Assembly (NCBI GenBank): GCA_004835665.1 | Contig: RBKR01000001.1 | Coordinates: 2,728,001-2,792,000 of the forward strand | Length of the DNA: 64,000 nucleotides | Reading direction: 5' to 3' | Source: Phoma sp. XZ068 | Taxonomy: Eukaryota > Ascomycota > Dothideomycetes > Pleosporales > Didymellaceae | Part shown: positions 11,301 to 20,331 of the stretch, piece after piece | Position numbering within the stretch: the stretch's first letter is position 1 | How the letters are laid out: each line of letters opens with the position of its first letter | Position numbers and translations under genes: made by a program | The notes under the pieces: model-generated | What the model was told of the DNA's origin: nothing | Seen by the model: only the letters and a program-made list of their open reading frames with translations | Database searches by the model: none

Positions 11301-12708
11301 GTGAGCAGGCGAGCCATGTCTAGATGGGAGGAGATCGTTCTGACGAAATCTTCCCAAACCAAACAGATTGCTGAAGCTGCTGCGACCTGCAGTGGTCGAG
11401 GTCGAAGTCCTCCCACTGAGGCCATTGGGCGGGGTGGGTGACGGGTTGTCGTCGGACATGCCACCCAGCGAGCCCATGGTTGACGAGCGACCGCGCAGCC
11501 CCATTCGCTTGGGTGGCTGAGGTGACGAGCGAGCCGAGTGAACGGATCTGGACGAGTCGTTGCGGAAGAGGGAGCCAGCGCCCGGTGAGGCCAGGTTCAA
11601 CGAATTGGCGACTAGAGCCACCTGGGAAGCAGACGGCAGCGGTGGTGTATGCGTGCCATTTCCCCCTTCGGTGTACCGGCGTGCAGTCAACGGAGGGCTG
11701 CCTGAGGGCGAGCCGGTGCTGATACCGCCGGTGGAGGCGCGAGGGGTGGCGGGTGCCGTGTCCGGGAACTGCGGAGGCTCGATCTTCATGGGCAGGGGGA
11801 ACAAGGAGGCGCGCTGCTTCCGCCGTCCAAAGCCAAAGCGCGTAGAGGCGGCGCGCTGGGGGTGCGGGGGGCGCGTGTTGGTCTCGAACGAGACGTGTCC
11901 GCCCGAGCTGCCGTCTGAGCGAGACGACTCGGAGGCTCGATGTGTGGGGGGCGCCAGGGCGGTCGCGCCTTCCGCAAAGTCGCGTGCCTCGGACAGCTCG
12001 TCGGGGCGCTGCTGGGTGGTGGAGAAGCGCTCGGCCTCGTCGTCGAGCAGGTTGTTCTTGCTCTTCTTGGGGCCCAGCGGCCCGCCCCGCTTCTTGTCCA
12101 TGGACTTGCGCAGGATGCCGCCGGGTCGGTCGACGCTCGCGGGGTCGAAGGAGCGGCGTCGCAGGGTGAACTGCTGCAGGCGGCCGCGCTTCCGGGCGGG
12201 CGGGGCCTCCTGCTTGGGATCGTGCTCGGGGTCCATGAAGGTGGGTGGGGTGGTGATTATGGCAGGAGCTGCAGGGCAATACGTCAGTGCTATCACAACA
12301 TACACAACTTCGCCCGGGGTCCCGTCACATACGCTCGGGGCTGCGGTCTGCAGCGCTGGCAGGCACGGGCGGCACGGGCGGCGCGTCCCGGGCAGCGTGC
12401 TCCTTGGCCGTCGTCGACAGCTGCGAGTCTGAGGCATGGCGGAAGCGCAGCATGGAGAAGCGGCGCGGGTTCGGGGCGCGAGGTGAGGCGGGCGGGGAGT
12501 GGTGCGAGTCGCGCGAGACGGACGGGCGCGCAACCTCGCTCGACGCCGGGCGGCGGCCATCTTCAGACACGGCAATGCGTTCGGGCGCGAGGGCGTCGTC
12601 CAGCGTGTCGTGCTTCTCGCCCTTGTCGCTGCGGCGGAACAGGCCTGCGGGATCCAGCGTCGACCTCCTCTTCAGATCATGCTCGCTGCGGCCGGGGCGG
12701 AGACGCAT
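8301..12708 (-). CDS. Sec7-PH domain Arf guanine-nucleotide exchange factor (Syt1-like)
   Basis: Exons 12333-12708, 10937-12268 and 8301-10891 (introns 64 and 45 nt) give 1432 aa. It should activate Arf-family GTPases on Golgi or endosomal membranes. A long Ser/Pro/Arg-rich disordered N-terminus precedes the Sec7 domain (about residues 470-650). Its first catalytic loop reads ELPKETQQIDR with the glutamic finger at about E543. The second motif, FSIIILHTDFFNKNNKRKM, follows just after intron 2. A PH domain follows (about 720-900), and then a long low-complexity C-terminus with charged Ser-rich tracts. Size and architecture resemble yeast Syt1 more than the shorter Yel1, but a firm orthologue call needs a tree. 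It is transcribed divergently from ECM14. The start at 12708 opens with MRLRPGRSEHDLKRR. Confidence 0.9.
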
Positions 12709-13259
12709 TCTGCTGCGCGCCGGGGGCTACAGCTCATTTACGCGTGGGCGCGGTCACAGTGCAGTACATGGCATACGGCAGCGGCAGGCAGAGGGGACGA
12801 GTGCGGGTGTTCGGGGTCAGCGGGAGTCGGACGGGCGCCGCAGCGGTGCTAGGCACGGCAAGGCTGAGGGCGAGAGGGAGCTGGGTGCGACGGGCAGGCG
12901 GCGGATGCGCAGTCAAGGCCTGTGTACGGGTGCTGTGCTGTGCAGGAGACAGAGGGGCCTGGCAGCAGAGATGCGGTGCACACGCAATGGCAGGTAGTCG
13001 GCCGCCTAGAACGTTGCCCAGTGTCTGCGCTCAGCCGTGCATGGTTCTGCTGTCTCTGGTGTCGAGTTGGCCTGGAAGCAGCGCCGTGCTGCTAGCGCCC
13101 GGCTCGCCGCCCTCACCCACCCATCCGCTGCATCCCAGAACGGCGCATTGCCAGCCGTCGCCGCCGCACTCGCCAGGCACACGACACCCGCCCTGCGCGC
13201 TCCCAGCTCCCGGCGCATGCTGGTGCCCCCCAGACTCCGACGACATACATGCACACACA
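12709..13259. promoter_or_regulatory. Shared divergent promoter, Arf GEF / ECM14
   Basis: A GC-rich gap of about 550 bp between two divergent start codons. Long frames on both strands cross it only because stop codons are rare in GC-rich DNA. It probably serves both genes. No specific element is called. Confidence 0.45.
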
Positions 13260-14965
13260 ATGCACATCGCCTCCTTGAGCGTGCTGCTGCTGGCCGCCGC
13301 CCCGTTGGCTGCCACGGCCCCGCACGACCACCCAGCATTCCCTTATGACGTGCGCTCCCACACACCCAACCGCACGCCGCCCACATGGCGCAGGCTGTCC
13401 GACGCCATCATCAGGAAGATATGGAGCCTCCCAGACGCCCAGACGAGCAGCGCGGGCATTGGCAGCACACGCCAGGCAGCAACCGAGCAGTTTGTCACGC
13501 AGTATGGCGAAGACGTCGTGCTGCGCTTCAAGATCCGGACCGCAGACGACGCAAAGGCCCTGGCCGAGGCGTCAGACGTGCTGTTCCTCGACGTGTGGGA
13601 GTTCAACGAGGACTGGGCAGACATCAGGGTAGCCAAGGATGTGGTCAGTAGATGCACTGCTTCTCATACCATGCGACTGACACTACCCAGGTCCCTTCAC
13701 TGCTCGGCCTCCTTCCCCCCTCACTCAAGCAGTCGCACCAACCGCTGATGCAGGACCTCGACCTGGCACAAGCCATCTTCGACTCGTATCCCTCGTCGTC
13801 TGCGACACAGTCCCACCAGGATGACCATTCCTACGCACCACACCTCAAGACAGCCCCCCGCAAGAGCAAGGGCCACCCTTTCCTGCAGGACTACCAGCCA
13901 TTGTCCGTCATCAACCCCTGGATGAAGCTCATGGCCTCCATGTTCACCACCCACGTTCGCCGAATCACTGTGGGAACAACCTATGAAGGCCGCGACATTC
14001 CTGCTCTGCGCGTAGGAGTACATCCCACAAACAACGACGAGCCGTCGCCCCCTCGAAAGACCGTCCTCATCACTGGCGGCTCACATGCACGCGAATGGAT
14101 CTCGACCAGCACCGTCAACTACATCGCCTGGAACCTGATCAACTCGTACGGAAAAGACCGCGAAATCACACGACTGCTCGAGGAATTCGACTTTGTCCTC
14201 GTCCCAACACTAAACCCCGACGGCTACGTCTACTCCTGGGAATCCGACCGCCTGTGGAGGAAGAACCGCCAGCCAACCAGCCTACGATTCTGCAACGGCG
14301 TGGACCTGGACCGCAGCTACTCCTTCAAATGGGACGGCGACACCATCCGCACCAACCCCTGCAGCGAATCCTACGCCGGTAGCGAGCCCTTTGAGGGCAT
14401 CGAGGCCCAGCGTTTCTCCGAGTGGGCCAGGAACGAGACGGAAAATAACAACGTCCACTTTGTCGGCTTCCTGGACCTGCACTCGTACTCGCAGCAGATC
14501 CTCTACCCTTACTCCTACTCCTGCGCCGACGAGCCACCGTCCCTCGAAGACCTCGAGGAGCTCGCCATCGGCCTCGCCAAGGCCATCCGGGTCTCGCGGA
14601 AGGGCCACGCGTACAAGGTGACGTCAGCCTGCGAGGGCAACGTGATGTGGTCGACGGACAAGAAGCAGCGCACCATCTTCCCACGCATCGAATCCAGCGG
14701 CGGCAGCGCACTAGACTGGTTCTACCACGAACTCAAAGTAAAGTACTCGTACCAGATCAAGCTGCGCGACACGGGCAGCTACGGCTTTCTCCTGCCCAAG
14801 GAGAATATCGCCCCCACGGGTGAAGAGATGCTGGATGCTGTGTTGTACTTTGGCCGCTTTATGCTGGGGGAGGTTGGCCTGGGCACGGCGCGGAATCAGG
14901 ATGCGAAGCTTGAGCCGTTGGAGGAGTGGCAGATTGTTGATGGGGAAGAGGTGGTTGAGCTTTAA
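13260..14965 (+). CDS. ECM14: ECM14: secreted M14 carboxypeptidase-fold pseudoenzyme
   Basis: Exons 13260-13643 and 13691-14965 (47-nt intron, GTCAGT donor) give 552 aa. The N-terminus is a signal peptide (MHIASLSVLLLAAAPLAATA). A propeptide-like region of about 150 residues follows, then an M14 carboxypeptidase fold. Zinc ligands are present: H260 and E263 in HAREW, and H392 in LDLHSYSQ. The substrate-binding NPDGYVYSW and DRLWRKNR segments are also present. The general-base glutamate of active M14 enzymes (normally in an ELRD motif) is replaced by lysine at about K485 (QIKLRDTGSYGF). That replacement is characteristic of fungal Ecm14, linked genetically to cell-wall assembly. It is therefore predicted to be folded and zinc-bound but not proteolytic. 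Confidence 0.92.
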
Positions 14966-15407
14966 AAGTGTGGAGGGTTTTTGTATTATCAGATTGTTTG
15001 GCTTCGCTATACCCAACTGTTATCGTAGTTGTTACTATTACTAAGACTGGTTGTATCAATACGATTCACTTGTTCACGTCATTACTGTCTGCAGGTTGTC
15101 GCGAGTTGTGACTTGATATAAGTACATATTGCATGATTCTCATTCCTTGACTACTTCCTGTGGACATGGAAGAGCAACGTAAACTGGGTATGCTAACCTC
15201 TGCCTGGACCCAATATCATCGAGTCTATCACCGAAAAACTCGCCTAAAACGCCTAAACACCTTGCTTGAGCTTTTGCTCGCTTTTCCTTGCCATAACTTC
15301 CACTTTCTCTCTCGTAGTATCCCATCTCACAGCTTGAATACCTCGCGACCTCTTCCCCCCTCCCTCCTACCCTATACGCCCTCCCCACGCCAGGCAATCA
15401 TAGCGTA
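14966..15407. other. Convergent 3' flanks of ECM14 and RDS3
   Basis: About 440 bp between two convergent stop codons, AT-richer than its surroundings. It presumably holds both 3' UTRs and polyadenylation signals. No coding frame is supported. Confidence 0.5.
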
Positions 15408-15790
15408 CTAATGATTCCTAAAATTCTTCTTCTGATAAAACAAGTCCGTCCTACTACTCCCGAGATTAATTATCTTCGGACACCCATCCCTGTCCTTTTC
15501 CAGCCGCGTACACTCAAAGCAGTAGAATGCGTCCGATATGCCCTCGCCGCCGCACACGACGCATTTGTTCTGGTAGTTGCCGAACGAGCACTCGTCGCAG
15601 ATGCGGGCGAGGGTTGTGGGGCGCACGTATGAGTCGCAGACGGGGCATTTGCCGTCGCATTTGTCGCAGAGGCGGCCGATGGATATGCCGGATTGTTTGC
15701 GGCACATTACTAGGTCGCTGGTGGGTGTTAGAGGTGTGTGGAAGAGGGGTGTGGCGGGGACTGGGCGACTTACGGGTGGTGGCGGGACAT
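15408..15790 (-). CDS. RDS3: RDS3/PHF5A, SF3b zinc-finger subunit of U2 snRNP
   Basis: Exons 15774-15790 (17 nt) and 15408-15717 (56-nt intron, GTAAGT donor) give 108 aa. This is a near-invariant eukaryotic splicing factor that sits in SF3b beside the branch-site adenosine. The protein starts MSRHHPDLVMCRKQSG and shows the full set of CxxC knuckles (CDKC, CPVC, CDEC, CVVC, CFEC). It ends in the conserved CPKIINLGSSRTDLFYQKK tail. The tiny first exon encodes only MSRHHP, and the junction restores the family alignment exactly. It is divergent to the pinin-domain gene, another splicing-related factor. Confidence 0.97.
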
Positions 15791-16075
15791 GGTGGATATA
15801 TGGGCTTAGGAAGGTGTTTTCTTTCGAGTGTGGTTTCGCGGCGTATATGGCTGTATCCTGCAGTCAAGTGATCGTACGGTCGTGGGTGAGAGTGTTGCGC
15901 GCGTGAGGTGGAAGTCAAGGTGAGTGGAGTGGACCTGGTCGACATGAAAGTTGCGGACTCCCTAGCGCGCTCTCGAACCCGTGCCCCGTGCGGAAGCTTC
16001 GAGTTCAACCACGCGCAATTCCGAAAGCACTTTACCCCAGTCAACCCCTACGTCGCCCGGAACCCTCTCGACGCT
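15791..16075. promoter_or_regulatory. Compact divergent promoter, RDS3 / pinin
   Basis: Only 285 bp separate the two start codons, so the transcripts must share this promoter. The pinin frame stays open upstream to 15908, including an in-frame ATG at 15944, which makes its exact start slightly uncertain. Confidence 0.5.
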
Positions 16076-17013
16076 ATGAGTGGCCCAATCGCTTCTGCTG
16101 TGGTGCTGCCGGAGCAGGACGATGCACCGCCACCTGCCTCGCCGTCGAATACGCTCAAGAGACGGCAGTCGTCTGTCACCGAGGACAGCGTCAAGCGCGC
16201 GCGGACGAACGGCGATGACGCGGGTGAGAGCCAGCCAGCTGTGCCGAAGCGGCGGGAGAGAGGGAGGGAGCGGAGATTGTTTGGTGCGGTGCTAGGAGCG
16301 CTTTCCCAGGTACCTACGACCGCGGGCCAGAAACGCCGGTCCGAGATTGAGAAGAGGCAGCTAGCCCAGCGGCGGCAGCAGGATGAGGAGAGCGAGCAGC
16401 GAAAGGCTGAGCGTTTGGCAAGGCGAAAGGAGCAGCGGTGGAAAGAGCACCGGCGGTTTGAGAGGCAGGCTGTATGTGTCGATGCAATGCATATATGGGT
16501 GAAGGCTGACAGCATCAGATGAGAGTGCGACACGATAGTATGCTGCATACAGCACACTTCCTCTACACCAAGACCGAGCCGCGACTGTACTACAAGCCCT
16601 GGGAGATGAGCGTGGACGAGCAAGACCGGATCGATGCACAGGTTGCCGAGGCGCGAGAAGTTATAAAACGCGAACAAGACGAGTACGAGGACCGGCACGA
16701 GGAAGAGACGCGGAGAGAGCGGCGGGCAACGCCAGACGAGAAGACGTATGGCGGTACAGGTGCAAGTGGGAGGGACCATGATAGAGCTCAGCCACGCTCC
16801 GAAGGCACCACGAATGGTCGAGGGACACACGCGCAGGATGAAGAGATGCAAGACCAGCACGCAGACGAAGCGACACGTCCTACCGAACCACACCAAACAG
16901 GGGATTCCGCCATGGACACTCAATCACCCGAAGCGGACACCAACGCGGACGAGCCCAGCAAGGACGCCGATGAGGAAGTCGTGGAAGCCGCCGAAGACAC
17001 CGTCATTTATTAG
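16076..17013 (+). CDS. Pinin/SDK/MemA-domain protein
   Basis: Exons 16076-16471 and 16519-17013 (47-nt intron, GTATGT donor) give 296 aa. Pinin is associated with the exon-junction complex and SR-type splicing regulators in animals; fungal members are little studied. After a disordered N-terminus comes the KRRERGRERRLFGAVLGAL motif. A long Arg/Glu-rich helix follows, and then the FLYTKTEPRLYYKPWEM segment typical of the domain. The C-terminal 120 residues are acidic and disordered. ATG 16076 (MSGPIASAVVLPE) was preferred because this is how relatives begin, as I recall; ATG 15944 is possible. The stop lies 5 nt from the stop of the opposing SDR gene. Confidence 0.88.
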
Positions 17014-17018
17014 ATACC

Positions 17019-18008
17019 CTACTCACGATCCCCTCTCAGCGCTTTAGCAACTTCGACATATGAACCAAATTCGATATCCTCCAATATACCCTTCTCTTTA
17101 ATCGTCCAACCAAGCTCCTCCCTAGCCTTCCGGCTGCTGGCCCGATTCTCAACGGATAGAAACCCCGCAAGAAATGGACCAACCCTGGCCACGGCTTCAT
17201 CGTATGTGAGCGACGTGCACGGCACATCGATGGCCCTGCAGATAGCCTCCGCAAGGTCACCCAGCGTAATATCATTCTGCGCAGTCGCGTTATCTGCAAT
17301 ATCATCAGCACCTGCAATCACCCTCAACCAAAAGAACTTACAACTCTCCCCCGCCCGTCCCTTCTCAGCAACGAGCAAGTACAACCTCGCCGCATCATCA
17401 ACATGCACCGTGGTCGTATACTTCTTCCCGCCCTCAACCATAATCCCACTCCCAGCCTGTCTCCACATCCCCATAAACAACCCCACGCCACTTGCTCCCC
17501 GCCCATACACATACGGCGCCAACCGAACATAACACACCCCCACCCCCATACCAACATACCGCCTCCTCTGCTCATCACAATCAACATGCGCCCAATGCCC
17601 CTCCGGCCACCGTGGGGATGTCTCATCCGTCTCCCTCCCCTCCGGATCCGCAGCCGCGCTCAACGACCCCATCGTCAGCACCAACGTCTTCCCACTCCCC
17701 CTCAGCCCCTCAGCAAGCGCATCACTAGCAGCATCGTTGATTCTGAACCGCTCCTCCTTGGAAAGCGACAAGTTACTCGTCACTGCGTCAGCGACGCTGA
17801 TCACGATATCTGCTTTCGCTGCCTCGGCAGTGAGGATGTCGAGTGTGGAGAGGTCGCCGCGGATAGGTTTTGCGCCGAGGGCAGCGAGTTTGGTGTCGGA
17901 TGCTGCGGTGCGGGATAGTGCTGTGACGGTGTAGGACGATGCGAGGGCGTGGGTGATGAGTGTTGAGCCGATGTAGCCGCTTCCGCCGGTGATGAATATC
18001 GATGGCAT
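17019..18008 (-). CDS. Extended SDR / NAD(P)-dependent epimerase-dehydratase family protein
   Basis: The model is exons 17342-18008 and 17019-17293, giving 313 aa. The N-terminus ITGGSGYIGS is the glycine-rich NAD(P)-binding loop (TGxxGxxG). The catalytic-type segment (YVRLAPYVYGRG) and an epimerase-like C-terminus follow. The whole region is open for 329 codons. However, a perfect 48-nt intron (GTAAGT donor, ATTGCAG acceptor, 17294-17341) can be removed in frame, giving GESYNATAQND, which matches the family better than the retained version. Substrate unknown. It converges on the pinin gene with almost no spacer. Confidence 0.85.
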   Translation of the reverse strand: MPSIFITGGSGYIGSTLITHALASSYTVTALSRTAASDTKLAALGAKPIRGDLSTLDILTAEAAKADIVISVADAVTSNLSLSKEERFRINDAASDALAEGLRGSGKTLVLTMGSLSAAADPEGRETDETSPRWPEGHWAHVDCDEQRRRYVGMGVGVCYVRLAPYVYGRGASGVGLFMGMWRQAGSGIMVEGGKKYTTTVHVDDAARLYLLVAEKGRAGESCKFFWLRVIAGADDIADNATAQNDITLGDLAEAICRAIDVPCTSLTYDEAVARVGPFLAGFLSVENRASSRKAREELGWTIKEKGILEDIEFGSYVEVAKALRGDRE

Positions 18009-18873
18009 TGTTGGAAGGACAGTGGTGTGAAGGGTGTATGTATGAGCGAGATTGCGCTGGATTGATGGGTTGATAGCGAAGTCCTGGTTTGTCTGGCTTT
18101 ATGTGTTGGATGTCTTTTTGCGTTGTACTGCTGTGTACGATATATTTGCGGTGCTCGTCCGGCGGATGTACCGTACCGGACTAATACATCCCATGATCCA
18201 AGGGTGCTGGTAATGACTACATTACTAGGACTGTGACAGCTGCCTGTGAAACGTGCTATAAGTATTGTATCTAATTAAGATCACAGAAATGTGCGAATAG
18301 CGTCAAACCTGATTCAGGAGTGCAAGACAACCGTTAGGCCTTCACTTGTGTTCAAGATGTGATTGAGACGTTTACTTGAGGCTATATTCAGAAGAAGCCA
18401 GCGAAGCAATCCTATCCTGACCAACTCAATTATTAGTACGATACATTCGTTCACAAATGAACTCATTGACATAATCCAGGTTGAAAGTCGGAGACAAATC
18501 CATCGCCTCTCGGTAACACGCTGGAGCTGCCGTTGCAGAAGAGGCAACATCTTACCAAATTGACGATGAACAATAACTCGACAACTCGGATACCGCCCTT
18601 TTATACTCCCTCCCGTCAAGAATGACAACATCGCAAGATTGCCAGTCCACGTTCGCACTCCGCTGGCTGAGCTCGAGGTAACTAATTGATGATCGCCCCT
18701 CTTCCCCACACCTCGGCACCGAGGCGCCATTCGCGACTCACAAGCTCCAGCAGCATTAACGACATTGAAATCTCCACAGCTCCGCCCTGGTCGTGGAACA
18801 TCCAACATACCGGTGCTTTTTGTTTCTGAATTAAGGCGCTTGCACAATTGTTCATATACCTGCTAGCTGCAGC
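18009..18873. other. Divergent spacer, SDR / epoxide hydrolase
   Basis: About 865 bp between divergent starts. A 177-codon minus-strand frame (18314-18847) lacks domain features and sits in the promoter zone, so it is not called. The region likely holds both promoters. Confidence 0.45.
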
Positions 18874-20331
18874 ATGTCGGCCCAGCCAATCCGCCCCTCG
18901 GGCGATGAGCGCATCCAGCACAAAACTGCGGTGTTGAATGGATATACTTACCACTACCTCTACGCGGTGCCGAATTCGGGGAAATGGACGGAGACTGTTT
19001 TTCTCGTGAGTCTCCAACTACATAAGTGCTTGAAATTCCGCATTGTGATGAGCATGGCATCCGTCCATCACATTGACCATCACGAAGCTGGATGTAATGC
19101 TCCATTGTGAACGACGCGGCTGATCAACGACTTCTAGATCCACGGATGGCCCGATCTCTCATTCGGCTGGCGCTACCAGATTCCTCTGCTTGTGAACCTG
19201 GGATTCAGGGTCGTTGCGCCAGACATGATGGGCTATGGAGGAACAGTACGTCCCATGCCCATCTTACCAACTCAGTGCTAACAATCCAGGACGCGCCCAA
19301 AGTCCCACCAAACCCCATCAGTCTGTACGGCCTGAAGAGGGCATCCGACGACATCGCTGCTCTGGCGAAGGAAGTCGGCGCACCGAGAATCATCCTCGGC
19401 GGACACGATTGGTGAGTCTAACGTAATTGCTTGAGAATAGAGACTCGGCTGATATTCAAAGGGGGGGTTTTGTAATCTGGCGCGCTGCGCAGTGGTATCC
19501 CGACCTGGTATCCCACGTTTTCTCTGTTTGCAGTACGTTTTCCCCATCCCTGTATGCGCTGCATATCTGCGTTCTTACAAATTTCCAATAGCACCGTACA
19601 CAGCGCCGCATAAGGAGTACTTTTCTACTGAGCAGCTTGTTAAAGGACCTTTGCCACAGTTCGCGTACCAGTTGCATCTTGCATCGGGTGAGGTCGAGAA
19701 GAGTGTCAAGGATGAGACGACCATTCGCCAGTTCTTGAAGGGAATGTACGGCGCTAGGGGGCCGAATGGAGAGTTGTCGTTTGACCCCGACAAGGGTATT
19801 GTTGAAGAGAACCTGCCCAAGGTGGGAGAGAGCAGACTGTTAAACGGCGAGGTGAGTGAGAAGTTTAACTTGAATACTTGCAAACACGTAGAACGTGCAG
19901 GCTCAGGTTTATCATGTATCTAAGTGAAGATGATTTGCTGACAGCGGTACAGGTACTTGAGTACTATGTCAAACAGTACTCACGCCACGGTATCCATCCC
20001 ACTCGTAAGTCCACCCACATACCCCATTACGAAGGTTAGCTAAATAAGAACAGTAAACTGGTACCGCCAGCGCCGCACAAACTGGGAAGAAGACCAAGCC
20101 TTGCTCGACAAAAAGACTATCAAGCAACCCACCCTCTTCATCCAAGCGACTTACGACTCAGTACTCAAGCCAGAGATGTCAAAGAGCATGGACGCTCTAA
20201 TCCCCAGGTTGACCCGCGGCGAGGTCGCCGCCACCCACTGGGCGCTGACGCAGAAGCCGGATGATGTAAATACCTTGATCCGCCAATGGCTGGAGAAGGA
20301 GGGGCTGGTCAAGGCGAAGAGCGCGTTGTAA
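18874..20331 (+). CDS. Soluble epoxide hydrolase (alpha/beta-hydrolase)
   Basis: Seven exons: 18874-19005, 19138-19245, 19290-19411, 19462-19532, 19592-19851, 19953-20004 and 20054-20331; 340 aa. All junctions keep frame and use GTRNGT donors. The family opens epoxides to vicinal diols through an Asp nucleophile and a His base. The oxyanion motif HGWPD lies at residues 46-50, the nucleophile elbow GGHDWGG has D120, and the general-base His is about H310 in AATHWAL. The length fits fungal cytosolic epoxide hydrolases. There is no signal peptide. Likely roles are detoxification or lipid-epoxide metabolism, but the substrate cannot be read from sequence. A fluoroacetate or haloacid dehalogenase of the same fold is a less likely alternative. 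Confidence 0.93.

Noticed and set aside
11320..12279. 319-codon minus-strand frame inside the Arf GEF gene
   Set aside because: It overlaps the main frame on the same strand. The main frame carries the continuous N-terminus leading to the Sec7 domain, while this one is Arg/Pro/His low-complexity.
11940..13748. 602-codon plus-strand frame across the Arf GEF N-terminus and the start of ECM14
   Set aside because: It is antisense to a well-supported coding exon and long only because GC-rich DNA has few stops. Its last part is simply the ECM14 frame read through its intron.
15908..16075. Longer start for the pinin-domain protein
   Set aside because: The extension begins at GTG (or ATG 15944), runs into the shared promoter and does not resemble the conserved MxGPIASAVVLPE start.
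17019..18008. Uninterrupted 329-aa SDR
   Set aside because: A perfect in-frame intron is present, and its removal gives a better family match. The 313-aa product is preferred.
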